Shown here one piece after another: positions 15,610-24,576 of a stretch of 47,499 nt of DNA (position 1 is its first letter; each line of letters begins with the position of its first letter). A model generated the notes under the pieces. That model saw only the letters and a list, made by a program, of their open reading frames with translations, had not been told where the DNA came from and did not search any database. The stretch spans positions 1 to 47,499 of the forward strand of contig URUF01000012.1 of the NCBI GenBank assembly GCA_900550955.1, given 5' to 3'. The position numbers were made by a program, and so were the translations under genes. The stretch is from an uncultured Eubacteriales bacterium. Lineage in GTDB: Bacteria; Bacillota; Clostridia; Christensenellales; Aristaeellaceae.

Positions 15610-16695
15610 TTGGTCAAATATGAAAATATCACCGTGCGCTATGACAGCCATACAGTGGTAGAAAATTTTTCCCTTGAAATCCATAAGGGCGAAATCCTAG
15701 GCATCGTAGGCCCTTCGGGCTGCGGGAAAACCACGCTGGTGCGCGCGCTAGGCGGCTTTTTGAACCCTGACCAGGGAGAAATCTACATCAACAATGAACT
15801 GGTTTACAGCAAAACCAGGAGGATCAACCGCCCGCCAGAGGCCCGCAAGCTGGGCATCGTATTCCAGGACTACGCCGTATGGCCGCACCTGTCCGTGTGG
15901 GACAACGTGATGTATCCGCTGAAAAAGCGGCGCGTTCCCAAGGAAAAGGCGGGCGAAATGGTAAAGCATGCGCTGGAACAGGTGCAGATGAAAGGCTATG
16001 AAAAGTATATGCCGGCCCAACTGTCCGGCGGGCAGCAGCAGCGTGTGGCGATTGCGCGGGCGTTGACCTGCTCTAACGAGCTGGTGATTATGGACGAGCC
16101 CATCACCAACCTGGACGCGAAGCTGCGCGAAGGCATGCTGGAAGAAATCCGCGCGTTGCAGCAAAGGCTGAACACCACCATCATCTATATCACGCACGAC
16201 CAGGAGGCGGCCTTGCAGCTTTGCGACCGCGTCGTCATTATGGAGCCGAGCGGCCGCATCAGCCAGATTGGCACGGATGAGGAGATCATTGAGCACCCCG
16301 CCAACCGCTTTGTGTTCAGCTTTATTGGCGTAAGCAATTTTATCCCTGTTGCACAAAAGGACGGCAAGTACTATCTGTGGCAGGCGCAGGAAGCGCTCTG
16401 CTATGCCAGCCAAATGCCCAAGGGGTATCTGGAGGGAAGGAAAAACGTAATGGGCGTGCGCCCTATGGACATTGTGTTCGACGATGACAGCCCCGTCAAG
16501 GGTGTGATTACACAGGCGGTGTTCCTTGGCAGCATGTACAATTTCTTTGTGAGGGTTAATGATATTGAGCTGCGCGTGCAGCGCTCCACGCTGGATTCCC
16601 TGGACGGCAGGGAATACCGCGAGGGGGAAACAGTCGGCCTGCGCTTCCTGAACGAGAAGTACTATGAGGCTGAAGAAAGCGAGGCGTCCGCATGA
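15610..16695 (+). CDS. ABC importer ATP-binding protein, first copy
   Basis: 361 residues from a TTG start at 15610, chosen because GGAAAGGGGG ends 9 bases before it; an ATG at 15529 has no such site. Walker A GPSGCGKT (34-41), Q-loop Gln 86, signature LSGGQ (138-142) and Walker B VIMDE (159-163) are complete. The C-terminal part is a TOBE-like regulatory domain (MGVRPMDIVF), as in FbpC/PotA/UgpC ATPases. It overlaps the permease gene by ATGA. Confidence 0.9.
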   Translation: MVKYENITVRYDSHTVVENFSLEIHKGEILGIVGPSGCGKTTLVRALGGFLNPDQGEIYINNELVYSKTRRINRPPEARKLGIVFQDYAVWPHLSVWDNVMYPLKKRRVPKEKAGEMVKHALEQVQMKGYEKYMPAQLSGGQQQRVAIARALTCSNELVIMDEPITNLDAKLREGMLEEIRALQQRLNTTIIYITHDQEAALQLCDRVVIMEPSGRISQIGTDEEIIEHPANRFVFSFIGVSNFIPVAQKDGKYYLWQAQEALCYASQMPKGYLEGRKNVMGVRPMDIVFDDDSPVKGVITQAVFLGSMYNFFVRVNDIELRVQRSTLDSLDGREYREGETVGLRFLNEKYYEAEESEASA

Positions 16696-18419
16696 AAATG
16701 ACGTTTAAGCGCAGCAACAGCGACCTGGCGCGCATGGACGGCAAGAAATTCAGTCTTGACCGGGTCATGACCATCCTGTGCTTCGTTATTATGACGACGG
16801 TGGTTATCCTGCCCGTGGTCATGATTATCTACAACACCTTCTGGGACGGTACCAAGCTGGATTTGGAAATGTTCGCCAGAGTTATCCTGCGTGAGGAAAA
16901 CCTGGAGGCCATGAAGAATACCGTTATCATTGCAATTTTTGCAACGCTGTTCGCTACGGTTGTGGGTGTGTTTTTCGCATGGCTGCTGGGACGTAGCGAC
17001 ATTCCCATGAAGGGGCTGATGCGCTGGCTGTTCTCCATCCCCTTCATGATACCGCCGTTCCTTGCGGCGATGGCGTGGGACATGATGTTTTCTGGCCGAG
17101 GAGGGTACATCAACCGCCTACTGATGAGCGTGTTCAACTTACGGGACGCGCCCTTTAACATCAACACGGTGGCGGGCATTATCGTTATCGAGGTCATCTA
17201 TTATTTCCCGTTTGTGTATATGCAGGTGGTTTCCGCACTGGAGCGCATGGATCCAACGCTGGAAGAATCCGCGCGAATCTCCGGCGCGAAGCAATGGTAC
17301 GTGATTCGCAAAATTACGCTACCGCTGACGATTCCCGCAATCTCCTCTGGTACCCTGCTGGTGCTGATTACCTCCCTGTCCAACTACGGCATTCCCTCCA
17401 TGCTGGGCTATTCTAAAAACATCTTTACCCTGCCTACCATGATTGTTGAACGCGTTAACCGCGCAGGCGGCGATTTCCAGGGGATCCGCGAAGCCACGGC
17501 GCTGTCCGTCGTGCTGGTGATTGTGGTGTCCATCGCGCTGTTTATACAGCGCAAGCTGCTCAAAGCGGGACGCTATGACATCATCAAGGGAAAATCTATG
17601 CGTCCTGCGATGATTAAGCTGCGTGCCGCAAAGTACCCGCTGCTGGTGTTCTCCATCATTTTCCTGGTGCTTGTTGTGCTTACGCCCCTTGTGATCATCC
17701 TGCTGGTCAGCTTCCTGCGGGCCTACGGGCTGCCGTTTGCGTGGGAGAACTTCTCCTTTGTGAATTATCGGAAGATACTGGTCGGCAATATCGCCGTTAC
17801 CGATTCCATCAAGAACAGCTTGTTCCTGGGCTTCAGTTCTGGCCTTATATGCCTGTTCCTTGGCGTTATGCTTTCCTACGTGATCTACAAGGTTAAGCCA
17901 AAGGGAAGCGGCGCGTTGGAAACGCTGGCCGTGCTGCCATACTCCCTACCGGGCACGGTTATGGCCATTGGCTGCATCCTGGCTTGGAGCGGGGCCGTGT
18001 TTGGCATTACGCTGTACAATACCATCTGGATCATCATGGTGGCCTATATTGCCCGCTACCTGAGCTATACGCTCAAATCCTGCTCTGCATCGTTGCAGCA
18101 GGTGCACCTATCATTGGAGGAGGCGAGCCGTTCCTGCGGCGCTACCCATATGGAATCGCTAATGGATATTACCCTGCCGCTGATTAAGCCGGCCATGGTA
18201 TCCAGCTTCTTCCTGGTGTTTCTGCCCGCCATGCGCGAGCTTACCACCTCCGTGCTGCTTTACGGCCCCAACAGCCGCACGCTGGGCGTTCAAATCCAGC
18301 AGCTGCGCGTAAACGGCTATATGACGCAGGCTGCGGCGCTTTCCGTGGTCACGATTGCCATTATAATGATCTGCAACGGTGTGGTGAAAGCCATCACCAA
18401 GGACAGGAAGGGCGTGTAA
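16692..18419 (+). CDS. ABC importer permease, two fused membrane domains
   Basis: 575 residues with about 12 membrane segments in two binding-protein-dependent transport domains. Each has the EAA loop that contacts an ATPase: LEESARISGAKQWYVIRKITLPL in the first half and LEEASRSCGATHMESLMDITLPL in the second. This fused form is typical of the FbpB iron and PhnU/PotBC-like systems. Start and stop are packed against both ATPase genes. Confidence 0.9.
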   Translation: MKMTFKRSNSDLARMDGKKFSLDRVMTILCFVIMTTVVILPVVMIIYNTFWDGTKLDLEMFARVILREENLEAMKNTVIIAIFATLFATVVGVFFAWLLGRSDIPMKGLMRWLFSIPFMIPPFLAAMAWDMMFSGRGGYINRLLMSVFNLRDAPFNINTVAGIIVIEVIYYFPFVYMQVVSALERMDPTLEESARISGAKQWYVIRKITLPLTIPAISSGTLLVLITSLSNYGIPSMLGYSKNIFTLPTMIVERVNRAGGDFQGIREATALSVVLVIVVSIALFIQRKLLKAGRYDIIKGKSMRPAMIKLRAAKYPLLVFSIIFLVLVVLTPLVIILLVSFLRAYGLPFAWENFSFVNYRKILVGNIAVTDSIKNSLFLGFSSGLICLFLGVMLSYVIYKVKPKGSGALETLAVLPYSLPGTVMAIGCILAWSGAVFGITLYNTIWIIMVAYIARYLSYTLKSCSASLQQVHLSLEEASRSCGATHMESLMDITLPLIKPAMVSSFFLVFLPAMRELTTSVLLYGPNSRTLGVQIQQLRVNGYMTQAAALSVVTIAIIMICNGVVKAITKDRKGV

Positions 18420-18421
18420 CG

Positions 18422-19525
18422 ATGGATCAGATAATGCTTACTCACGTAACCAAACGTTTTACCACCAAAACGCTTGGCACAGTTACCGCCGTGAATGATT
18501 TCTGCCTGAACGTTAAGGAGGGCGAGTGCTTCTCCTTCCTGGGCCCCTCCGGCTGCGGCAAAACCACGACGCTGCGTATGATCGCCGGGTTTGAGGATTT
18601 GTCCGAAGGTGAAATTTACCTGGGCGGCAAGGCGGTGTCCATCCGCGCAAAAAACCTGTACGTACCTCCGGAGGAGCGCAGGCTGGGCATGGTGTTTCAG
18701 GCCTTTGCCGTATGGCCCCATATGAACATTTTTGAGAATGTGGCATTCCCACTCAAGGTGCAGAAGCGTCCCCGCGCCGAGATTCAGGAGCGCGTAGCCA
18801 TGGCGCTGAAGCATTGCAGCCTTGACGGCATGGAGAAAGTATTCCCCTCTGACCTTTCCGGCGGGCAGCAGCAGCGCATTGCATTGGCGCGCGCAATCGT
18901 GACCAATCCCAAAGTAATGCTGCTGGACGAACCCCTTTCCAACCTGGATCCCAAGCTGCGCGAAAGCATGCGCTTTGAAATCAAGAAGCTACAGAAGGAG
19001 TTCAACTTCACCATCATTTTCGTTACCCATGACCAGGCCGAGGCCATGGCGCTGTCCGACCGCATGCTGGTGATGGATATGGGCAAGGTGGTGCAGACCG
19101 GCACGCCGACGGAGCTGTACAATAAGCCGGCCAGCCGCTTTGTGCACAGCTTCCTTGGCCAGTCCAATTTTACCGACGTAGATATTGTGAACGGCCGCGT
19201 CTATCCCAAGAGCGATCACAGCCAGCCGCTGGGCGTGAACGCACCCGCCGGCGGCGCTTCCGCTATGGTGCTGGCTACTCGCCCCAATACGATTGACATC
19301 AACCATGAGGAGGGCTTCAAGGCCAAGGTGCTCAAGCGGGCCTTCCTTACCGACTTTACCGAGTACTTTGTGCGCGTCGGCGAGCAGTCTATACGCGTGC
19401 AGACGCCGCATCGCAACATGTTCCGCGCCGGCGACGACTGCTACCTTCGCTTCCCCAATCCCGTATGGTACGAGAGCGGCAAGGACGAAGCGGACGTTGA
19501 ACGCGAGCGCAGGACGCTGGTTTAA
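18422..19525 (+). CDS. ABC importer ATP-binding protein, second copy
   Basis: 367 residues with Walker A GPSGCGKT (41-48), signature LSGGQ, Walker B VMLLDE and a C-terminal TOBE-like part. It starts 2 bases after the permease stop. It is clearly related to, but different from, the ATPase encoded upstream. Two ATPases with one fused permease suggest a heterodimeric motor, one for each EAA loop, or an added regulatory ATPase. A strong terminator follows. Confidence 0.9.
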   Translation: MDQIMLTHVTKRFTTKTLGTVTAVNDFCLNVKEGECFSFLGPSGCGKTTTLRMIAGFEDLSEGEIYLGGKAVSIRAKNLYVPPEERRLGMVFQAFAVWPHMNIFENVAFPLKVQKRPRAEIQERVAMALKHCSLDGMEKVFPSDLSGGQQQRIALARAIVTNPKVMLLDEPLSNLDPKLRESMRFEIKKLQKEFNFTIIFVTHDQAEAMALSDRMLVMDMGKVVQTGTPTELYNKPASRFVHSFLGQSNFTDVDIVNGRVYPKSDHSQPLGVNAPAGGASAMVLATRPNTIDINHEEGFKAKVLKRAFLTDFTEYFVRVGEQSIRVQTPHRNMFRAGDDCYLRFPNPVWYESGKDEADVERERRTLV

Positions 19526-19555
19526 GAGAAGGCGGCGCAGGAAACCGTAAACAGC

Positions 19556-19590
19556 AAAACGCTTTCAGACATTGCCTGAAAGCGTTTTTT
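19556..19590 (+). terminator. Rho-independent terminator of the importer operon
   Basis: AAAACGCTTTCAG (19556-19568) pairs perfectly with CTGAAAGCGTTTT (19576-19588) and runs into Ts. The A-tract on the other side allows it to stop the convergent Trk operon too. Confidence 0.9.
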
Positions 19591-19639
19591 GAAAGCTTGG
19601 AAACAGGACGCCCGCGCGGCAAGAGGGACAACGGGCCGT

Positions 19640-21088
19640 CTACCCCCTGCGCCAGATGGAGGGGTGGAACAGCACCAGGATGGGGAACAGCTCCAGGCGG
19701 CCCGCCAGCATAAGAAGACTTAACACCAGCTTGGCAAAGGGGCCGTAGGCCGCGAAGTTTTCCATGGGGCCCACATGCGCCATGCCCGGGCCCACGTTGC
19801 TTACGCAGGTGAGCGCGGCGGTGAAGTTGGTTTCCATATCAAACCTGCCTTCCAGCGAGATCAGGAACATGCCCGCCAAAATGAGCAGGATATATACAAA
19901 GAAGAACACGGCCACCTGCGTGAGCTGCTTTTCCTCCACGCCCTTGCCCTCAAAGCGCACAACCTGTACTTTGCGGGGCTGGAAGGTGTGGCGGATTTCG
20001 CGGCGGCCCAGCTTGCATAAAAGGGCGATGCGCACAACCTTGATGCCGCCGGCAGTGGAACCGGCGCAGGAGCCGATGAACATTAAAATGAGGATAAGGG
20101 CCTTTACGGCCTGCGGCCATAGGTTGAAATCCGCGGTGGCATAGCCGGTGGTGGACATGATGCTGGCTACCTGGAAGCTGCCGTAGCGCAGGGCGGTGAA
20201 AAAACCGCCGTATTGCGGAAGAAGCATGAGGGAGATGAATAAAACGGAACCCACGTACAGGCAAAGATACCAGCGCAGCTCCTCGCTGCGCAGCGCGTCG
20301 CGCCAGCCGCCGATCAAAACACGGTAGAACAGCGCAAAGTTCACGCCGAAAAGCACCATGAAAAAGGTGATGATACCATCGATGAGCGGGCTGTTGAACG
20401 AGCCTACGCTAAGCCCGTAATTGCTGAAGCCGCCCGTGCCCGCCGTGCCCATGGCATGAATGGCCGCATCATACGGGGACATGCCCGCGATGATCAAAAC
20501 CGCAAATTCTATCAGCGTAAGCACGCCGTAGATGAGGTAGAGGATTTTGGCCGTGTCGCCCATTTTGGGCACGATTTTGCTCAGGCTGGGGCCGGGGCTT
20601 TCGGCGCGCACCAGATGGGAGGTGCGGCCCGTCATCTGCGGGAGCAGGGCCAGGGTGAGCACCAGCACGCCCATGCCGCCGATCCAGTGCGTAAAGCTGC
20701 GCCAAAACATTGCGCCGCGCGGCAAATTGTCAAATTGGGTAAGCACGGTCGCGCCTGTGGTGGTAAAGCCGGAAACGGCCTCAAACAGCGCGTCCACATA
20801 ATTGGGGATAAGGCCGCTTAGCACAAAGGGCAGCGCGCCAAAGGCGCTTAGCAGCACCCAGGACAGGGCTACCACCAAAAAGCCCTCGCGGGCGCGCAGG
20901 TTTTTTTCCGTAGGACGGGCAAAGTGCCAGCAGGGCAGGCCCAGCGCGGCCAAAAGCAGGATGGTTATCAGAAACGCATACACATCCCCATCGCCGTGAC
21001 CAAGGGCAATCAGGCAGGAGGGCACCATGGCCAAGCCCTCGATAAGCAGGATAGCGCCCAGCAGGTGTACGACCAAGCGTCTGTTCAT
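19640..21088 (-). CDS. trkH: TrkH family potassium uptake protein
   Basis: 482 residues, a membrane channel subunit with repeated membrane-pore-membrane units. Selectivity-loop sequences of the family are visible: TTTGATVL, GTGGFSNYGLSVG, SCAGSTAGGIK and CVSNVGPG. It imports K+ under control of the cytoplasmic TrkA subunit encoded just upstream; the two genes overlap by 4 bases. Confidence 0.92.
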   Translation of the reverse strand: MNRRLVVHLLGAILLIEGLAMVPSCLIALGHGDGDVYAFLITILLLAALGLPCWHFARPTEKNLRAREGFLVVALSWVLLSAFGALPFVLSGLIPNYVDALFEAVSGFTTTGATVLTQFDNLPRGAMFWRSFTHWIGGMGVLVLTLALLPQMTGRTSHLVRAESPGPSLSKIVPKMGDTAKILYLIYGVLTLIEFAVLIIAGMSPYDAAIHAMGTAGTGGFSNYGLSVGSFNSPLIDGIITFFMVLFGVNFALFYRVLIGGWRDALRSEELRWYLCLYVGSVLFISLMLLPQYGGFFTALRYGSFQVASIMSTTGYATADFNLWPQAVKALILILMFIGSCAGSTAGGIKVVRIALLCKLGRREIRHTFQPRKVQVVRFEGKGVEEKQLTQVAVFFFVYILLILAGMFLISLEGRFDMETNFTAALTCVSNVGPGMAHVGPMENFAAYGPFAKLVLSLLMLAGRLELFPILVLFHPSIWRRG

Positions 21089-22449
21089 TTGCGGATGACC
21101 TCGTTCAAATCGTTGATGCCGCTTTCGCAGGCAATGATGACGACGCTATCGCCGGCCTCGATATGGTCGTTGCCGAAGGGCACGATGACCTTGCCCTGGC
21201 GCACGATAACCGCCACCAACGTGCCTGGGCGTATATGCAGGTCGCGCAGGGGAATGCCGATATAGGGGTCCGTGGCCTTGGGGATGAACTCAAGCGCCTC
21301 GGCCTTGCCGTTCACCAGGCGGTAGAGGCGCTCCACCTTGGTGCCGCCCACGTTTTCACGGGCGCGCACATAGCGCAGGATGTTGGCGCAGGTGATGGAT
21401 TTTGGGCTTACAATGCTGTCCAGGCCCATGGCGCTGATAAGATCCGCATAGGCGACGCGGTTGTTTTTCACAATCACCTTGGGCACGCCCTGGCGCGCGG
21501 CAAACAGGCCGGTCATGAGGTTTTCCTCATCGCGGTCGCACAGGGTGACAAAGGCGTCCATCTGGGTGAGGCCTTCCTGCTCCAAAAGCTCCTGATCCGT
21601 GCCGTCGCCATGGATGACGTTTACCTCCGGCAGGCTTTCGCTAAGCACGTTGGCCTTTTGGCCGTTGAGCTCTATCATGGAAACATGGATGCCCATGGGC
21701 ACGATCATCCTGGCCAGGTAATAGCTGATGCGGCCGCCGCCCAGCAGCATAACGTTTTTTACCCGAAGCGAGTTTTTGCCCAGGTAACGGAAATAGGCCG
21801 TGATGGTGAGCATATCCGCCGCCACATGCACGCGATCGCCCGGGCGGATGACAAAATCGCCGTTTGGGATGATCACGTTGCCGTCGCGCTCCACGGCGGC
21901 ATACAGCACCAGCGGCAGGCCGTGCAGCTTGCGGCTTAGATCCTTGAGGGGATAGCCGACGACCACGTCCTTTTCCTGCGCGCGGAACTCCACCATCTCC
22001 ACCCGGCCCTTGGCAAAGGATTCGATGTTGTTGGCAAAGGGAAAGCGCAGCAGGCGGCTGATTTCCAGCGCGGTGGCGCGCTCGGGGTTGATGGCGATAT
22101 CAATGCCCATTTCGCGCTGCAAAAGGGTGAGGCTGTCGTTATATTCCGGGTCGCGGATGCGGGCGATGGTGTATTTGGTGCCCAGCCGCTTGGCAATCAG
22201 GCAGCAGAGCATATTGGTTTCGTCCCCCGCCGTGGCGGCGATCAGGATGTCGGCCTTATCCGCGCCGGCGTCTACGAGGGTGGCGGCGTTCGCGCCGTTG
22301 CCGCGCACGCACAGCACGTCCAGCGTATCCTCGCTGCGCTGCAAAACCTCCTCGCTTCGGTCCACAATCACCACGTCGTGCTCCTCACGGGCCAAATGCT
22401 CCGCCAGGGTGTGGCCTATCTTGCCGTCGCCCACTACCAGGATACGCAT
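21085..22449 (-). CDS. trkA: TrkA potassium uptake regulator
   Basis: 454 residues in two RCK halves. Each has a Rossmann NAD-binding start (VVGDGKIGHTLAEHL at the N-terminus and MLLGGGRISYYLARM near residue 230) and a TrkA-C domain. It gates TrkH according to bound nucleotide. GGAGG lies 10 bases before the ATG, and an extended -10 promoter lies upstream. Confidence 0.93.
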   Translation of the reverse strand: MRILVVGDGKIGHTLAEHLAREEHDVVIVDRSEEVLQRSEDTLDVLCVRGNGANAATLVDAGADKADILIAATAGDETNMLCCLIAKRLGTKYTIARIRDPEYNDSLTLLQREMGIDIAINPERATALEISRLLRFPFANNIESFAKGRVEMVEFRAQEKDVVVGYPLKDLSRKLHGLPLVLYAAVERDGNVIIPNGDFVIRPGDRVHVAADMLTITAYFRYLGKNSLRVKNVMLLGGGRISYYLARMIVPMGIHVSMIELNGQKANVLSESLPEVNVIHGDGTDQELLEQEGLTQMDAFVTLCDRDEENLMTGLFAARQGVPKVIVKNNRVAYADLISAMGLDSIVSPKSITCANILRYVRARENVGGTKVERLYRLVNGKAEALEFIPKATDPYIGIPLRDLHIRPGTLVAVIVRQGKVIVPFGNDHIEAGDSVVIIACESGINDLNEVIRK

Positions 22450-22505
22450 ACCAAAATTCCTCCGTCATTCACGGGTGTTTTTTATGGGTCGCAAACGCGA
22501 CAGAT

Positions 22506-22514
22506 ATTATAGCA
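22506..22514 (-). promoter_or_regulatory. Extended -10 promoter of trkA-trkH
   Basis: On the minus strand TGCTATAAT, a perfect -10 with the TGN extension; the -35 region is weak (TTCCTT at 17 bp), as is usual with extended -10 elements. Confidence 0.6.
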
Positions 22515-22558
22515 TATCTTGTTGGATAAAGGAAGATGGAAGAAAACGGGGGATGTGA

Positions 22559-22587
22559 TTGCCATTTTGTCCTTCCCGTGCTACACT
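22559..22587 (+). promoter_or_regulatory. Sigma-A promoter of the MATE transporter unit
   Basis: TTGCCA (22559-22564), 17-bp spacer, TACACT (22582-22587). The transcript would carry a leader of about 260 bases before the MATE start. Confidence 0.6.
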
Positions 22588-22621
22588 ACATGCAGTTTTT
22601 GGCGCGGGGAGGGCGTTTTTG

Positions 22622-22867
22622 TTGGAAAAACCGTATCGCGGGTTGGCCTGGCATGCGCCGGGCGGCAAAGCGCGCGCCGGGGCGCGCAGCCGGGCGCATG
22701 ACCCCCTTGCTTACCAGGAGGAGGCGGACGCAGCCGCGCCGGAGGAGGAACCCGAGCGCGCATACCCTGACGGAAGCATCCCCAGCGAATGCTGGAACGC
22801 TTTCCGGGCCTTTGCCCGGAAAGCGCCCAAGGAGGAGGGAGGCGGAGAGCCGTGGAGCGGGATCTGA
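22622..22867 (+). CDS. Possible small leader protein
   Basis: An 81-residue frame from TTG 22622, 8 bases after GGGGAGGG, ending 16 bases inside the MATE gene. The product is charged and Ala/Glu-rich (EEADAAAPEEEPERAYPDG) with no recognised domain. Position directly after a promoter and ribosome site, and overlap with the transporter start, would fit a translationally coupled leader. It may equally be a chance open frame in GC-rich DNA. Confidence 0.3.
   Translation: MEKPYRGLAWHAPGGKARAGARSRAHDPLAYQEEADAAAPEEEPERAYPDGSIPSECWNAFRAFARKAPKEEGGGEPWSGI
22799..22824 (+). promoter_or_regulatory. Perfect hairpin before the MATE ribosome site
   Basis: GCTTTCCGGGC (22799-22809) and GCCCGGAAAGC (22814-22824) form an 11-bp stem with a CTTT loop. 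It ends 13 bases before the GGGAGG of the MATE gene. There is no T-run, so control of translation or mRNA stability is more likely than termination. Confidence 0.5.
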
Positions 22868-24177
22868 CGCGGGGCGGCATTCGCAGGGGGTTAATTTTGT
22901 TCAGCCTTCCGCTGATTGCGGGCAATCTGTTACAGCAGCTTTACAATATTGTGGATACCTGGGTAGTGGGCCGGTTTTTGGGCAATGTGGCGCTGGCGGC
23001 TGTGGGCAGCGCCTTTTCGCTGATGGTTTTGATTACCAGCCTGCTGCTGGGCCTGTGCATGGGCGCAGGCGTTGTGATGAGCCAGCTGTATGGCCAGGGC
23101 GACCGCGAGGGGCTTAGGCGCGCCATGTGGAACGCCTTTGCGGGCATTGCGCTGGCTGCGGCGGCGCTGGAGGGGCTGGCGTTTGCGCTGCTTGGGCATA
23201 TCCTGGTTTGGCTGCGCGTGCCCGCAGAGGCGGAGGAGGCGCTAAGCGCCTATTTGAGCGCGGTGTTTTGGGGCATTTCGTTTGTGTTTTTGTATAATTT
23301 TTTTGCCGCGGCGCTGCGTAGCGTGGGCAATTCCGTGGCGCCGCTATGGTTTTTGGCGCTGTCCACGGCTTTGAATATCGCGCTGGATCTGTGGTTTGTA
23401 TTGGGACTGGAATGGGGCGTGGCGGGCGCGGCATGGGCCACGGTGATCGCGCAGGCGGCAGCGGCGATAGGCATCGCGGGCTATTTCTTCCTGCGCATGC
23501 CGGATATGCGGCCTGAAAAACGGCATTTTAGGCCCGACGGCGCGCTTATCAGGCGCATCGCAAGCGTATCGGCGCTTACGGGGGCGCAGCAATCCATCAT
23601 GAATTTTGGCATTTTGATGATTCAAAGCCTGGTCAACAGCTTTGGCGTTTCGGCGATGGCGGCGTTTGCCGCGGGGGTGAAGATCGATTCCTTCGCGTAT
23701 TCGCCCGCGCAGGATTTTGCAAACGGCTTTGCCACCTTTGTTGCGCAAAACGCGGGCGCTGGCCGCTACGACCGCGCGCGCCGGGGCCTGAAGGAGGCGG
23801 CGGCGATGTCGCTGGGCTTTTGCGCGGCGGTATCCGCTGCGGTTGCGATTTTTGCCAGGCCGCTTTTGTGCATTTTCATAGACCCCAGTGAAACGGAGAT
23901 CCTGAACACCGGCATGCATTACCTGCGCACGGAGGGGCTGTGCTATGTGGGCATTGGGCTGCTGTTTTTGCTGTACGCCACCTACCGCGGGCTGGAGCGC
24001 GCGGGCATGAGCATTGTGCTGACGGGTATATCCCTGGGGCTGCGCGTGGCGCTGGCATATGCGCTTGCGCCCGTGTGGGGGTTGGACGCCATTTGGTGGG
24101 CCATACCGGTTGGCTGGGCCGCCGCGGATATTGTGGGGGTATGCGGGCTGCGCAGGGCCTTGCGCAGCGGGCGATAA
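22852..24177 (+). CDS. MATE family multidrug efflux transporter
   Basis: About 441 residues with 12 membrane segments in two similar halves. Family signatures include LFSLPLIAGNLLQQLYNIVDTWVVG at the N-terminus and GAQQSIMNFGILMIQSLVNSFG at the start of the second half. MATE proteins export cationic compounds in exchange for Na+ or H+. GTG 22852 is chosen because GGGAGG lies 9 bases before it and homology begins there; an ATG at 22789 would add an unconserved stretch. Substrate unknown. Confidence 0.88.
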   Translation: MERDLTRGGIRRGLILFSLPLIAGNLLQQLYNIVDTWVVGRFLGNVALAAVGSAFSLMVLITSLLLGLCMGAGVVMSQLYGQGDREGLRRAMWNAFAGIALAAAALEGLAFALLGHILVWLRVPAEAEEALSAYLSAVFWGISFVFLYNFFAAALRSVGNSVAPLWFLALSTALNIALDLWFVLGLEWGVAGAAWATVIAQAAAAIGIAGYFFLRMPDMRPEKRHFRPDGALIRRIASVSALTGAQQSIMNFGILMIQSLVNSFGVSAMAAFAAGVKIDSFAYSPAQDFANGFATFVAQNAGAGRYDRARRGLKEAAAMSLGFCAAVSAAVAIFARPLLCIFIDPSETEILNTGMHYLRTEGLCYVGIGLLFLLYATYRGLERAGMSIVLTGISLGLRVALAYALAPVWGLDAIWWAIPVGWAAADIVGVCGLRRALRSGR

Positions 24178-24277
24178 CGCGGCGGCGTCAACGCCTTAGG
24201 CCCCTTGGGCGGGCAAGCGGGCGCTTGCGGCTTGCCGCGCCGCGCGGCAGCCAGAGCCGGAAGCGCCAAATAGCCGC

Positions 24278-24307
24278 TTGACAAACCTATGGCATATTGA
24301 CTATAAT
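24278..24307 (+). promoter_or_regulatory. Consensus sigma-A promoter of metK
   Basis: Perfect TTGACA (24278-24283) and TATAAT (24302-24307) with an 18-bp spacer. The predicted start near 24314 lies just before the riboswitch. Confidence 0.85.
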
Positions 24308-24324
24308 CGTACTGACAACCGAAC

Positions 24325-24426
24325 ACCTTATAGAGAGTGGTTGAGGGACGGGCCCAATGAAACCCGCCAACCGGCAGCGATGCATGGTGGCAAATCCCGC
24401 AGCGTGCATGCGCTGGCAGATAAGGT
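24325..24426 (+). ncRNA. SAM-I (S-box) riboswitch
   Basis: The conserved S-box core is visible: GAGAGTGGTTGAGGGACGGG, CCCAATGAAACCCGCCAACC, ATGGTGGCAAATCCCGCAGC and GGCAGATAAGG. The closing P1 stem pairs ACCTTAT (24325-24331) with ATAAGGT (24420-24426). When SAM is bound, P1 forms and the downstream terminator stops transcription. It controls metK, whose product makes SAM, so this is product feedback. Together with the promoter and terminator it accounts for the gap 24178-24576; bases 24178-24277 show no other feature. Confidence 0.95.
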
Positions 24427-24443
24427 CATACCAATGCTCCTTT

Positions 24444-24473
24444 CGCGCCTGCAATGCCGCAGGCGCGTTTTTT
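24444..24473 (+). terminator. Riboswitch-controlled terminator
   Basis: CGCGCCTGC (24444-24452) pairs with GCAGGCGCG (24459-24467), followed by six Ts. It is the expression platform of the SAM-I riboswitch. Confidence 0.9.
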
Positions 24474-24576
24474 CGTGGGCGAAGCGCGCCTGCCAGCCGC
24501 GGCCCTCACGCGGCGAAGCCTGCCCATACGGGTTGTCGCGGACATTTGTTTTATTAGAGGAAGGAGCGTTTGTACG

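Noticed and set aside
22536..23117. A 193-codon frame overlapping the MATE start in another frame
   Set aside because: It runs through conserved MATE coding sequence out of frame and has a low-complexity product.
24454..24576. Longer metK product starting inside the riboswitch terminator
   Set aside because: The SAM synthetase N-terminus begins at 24577 behind a clear GGAAGGAG; the upstream stretch is regulatory RNA.
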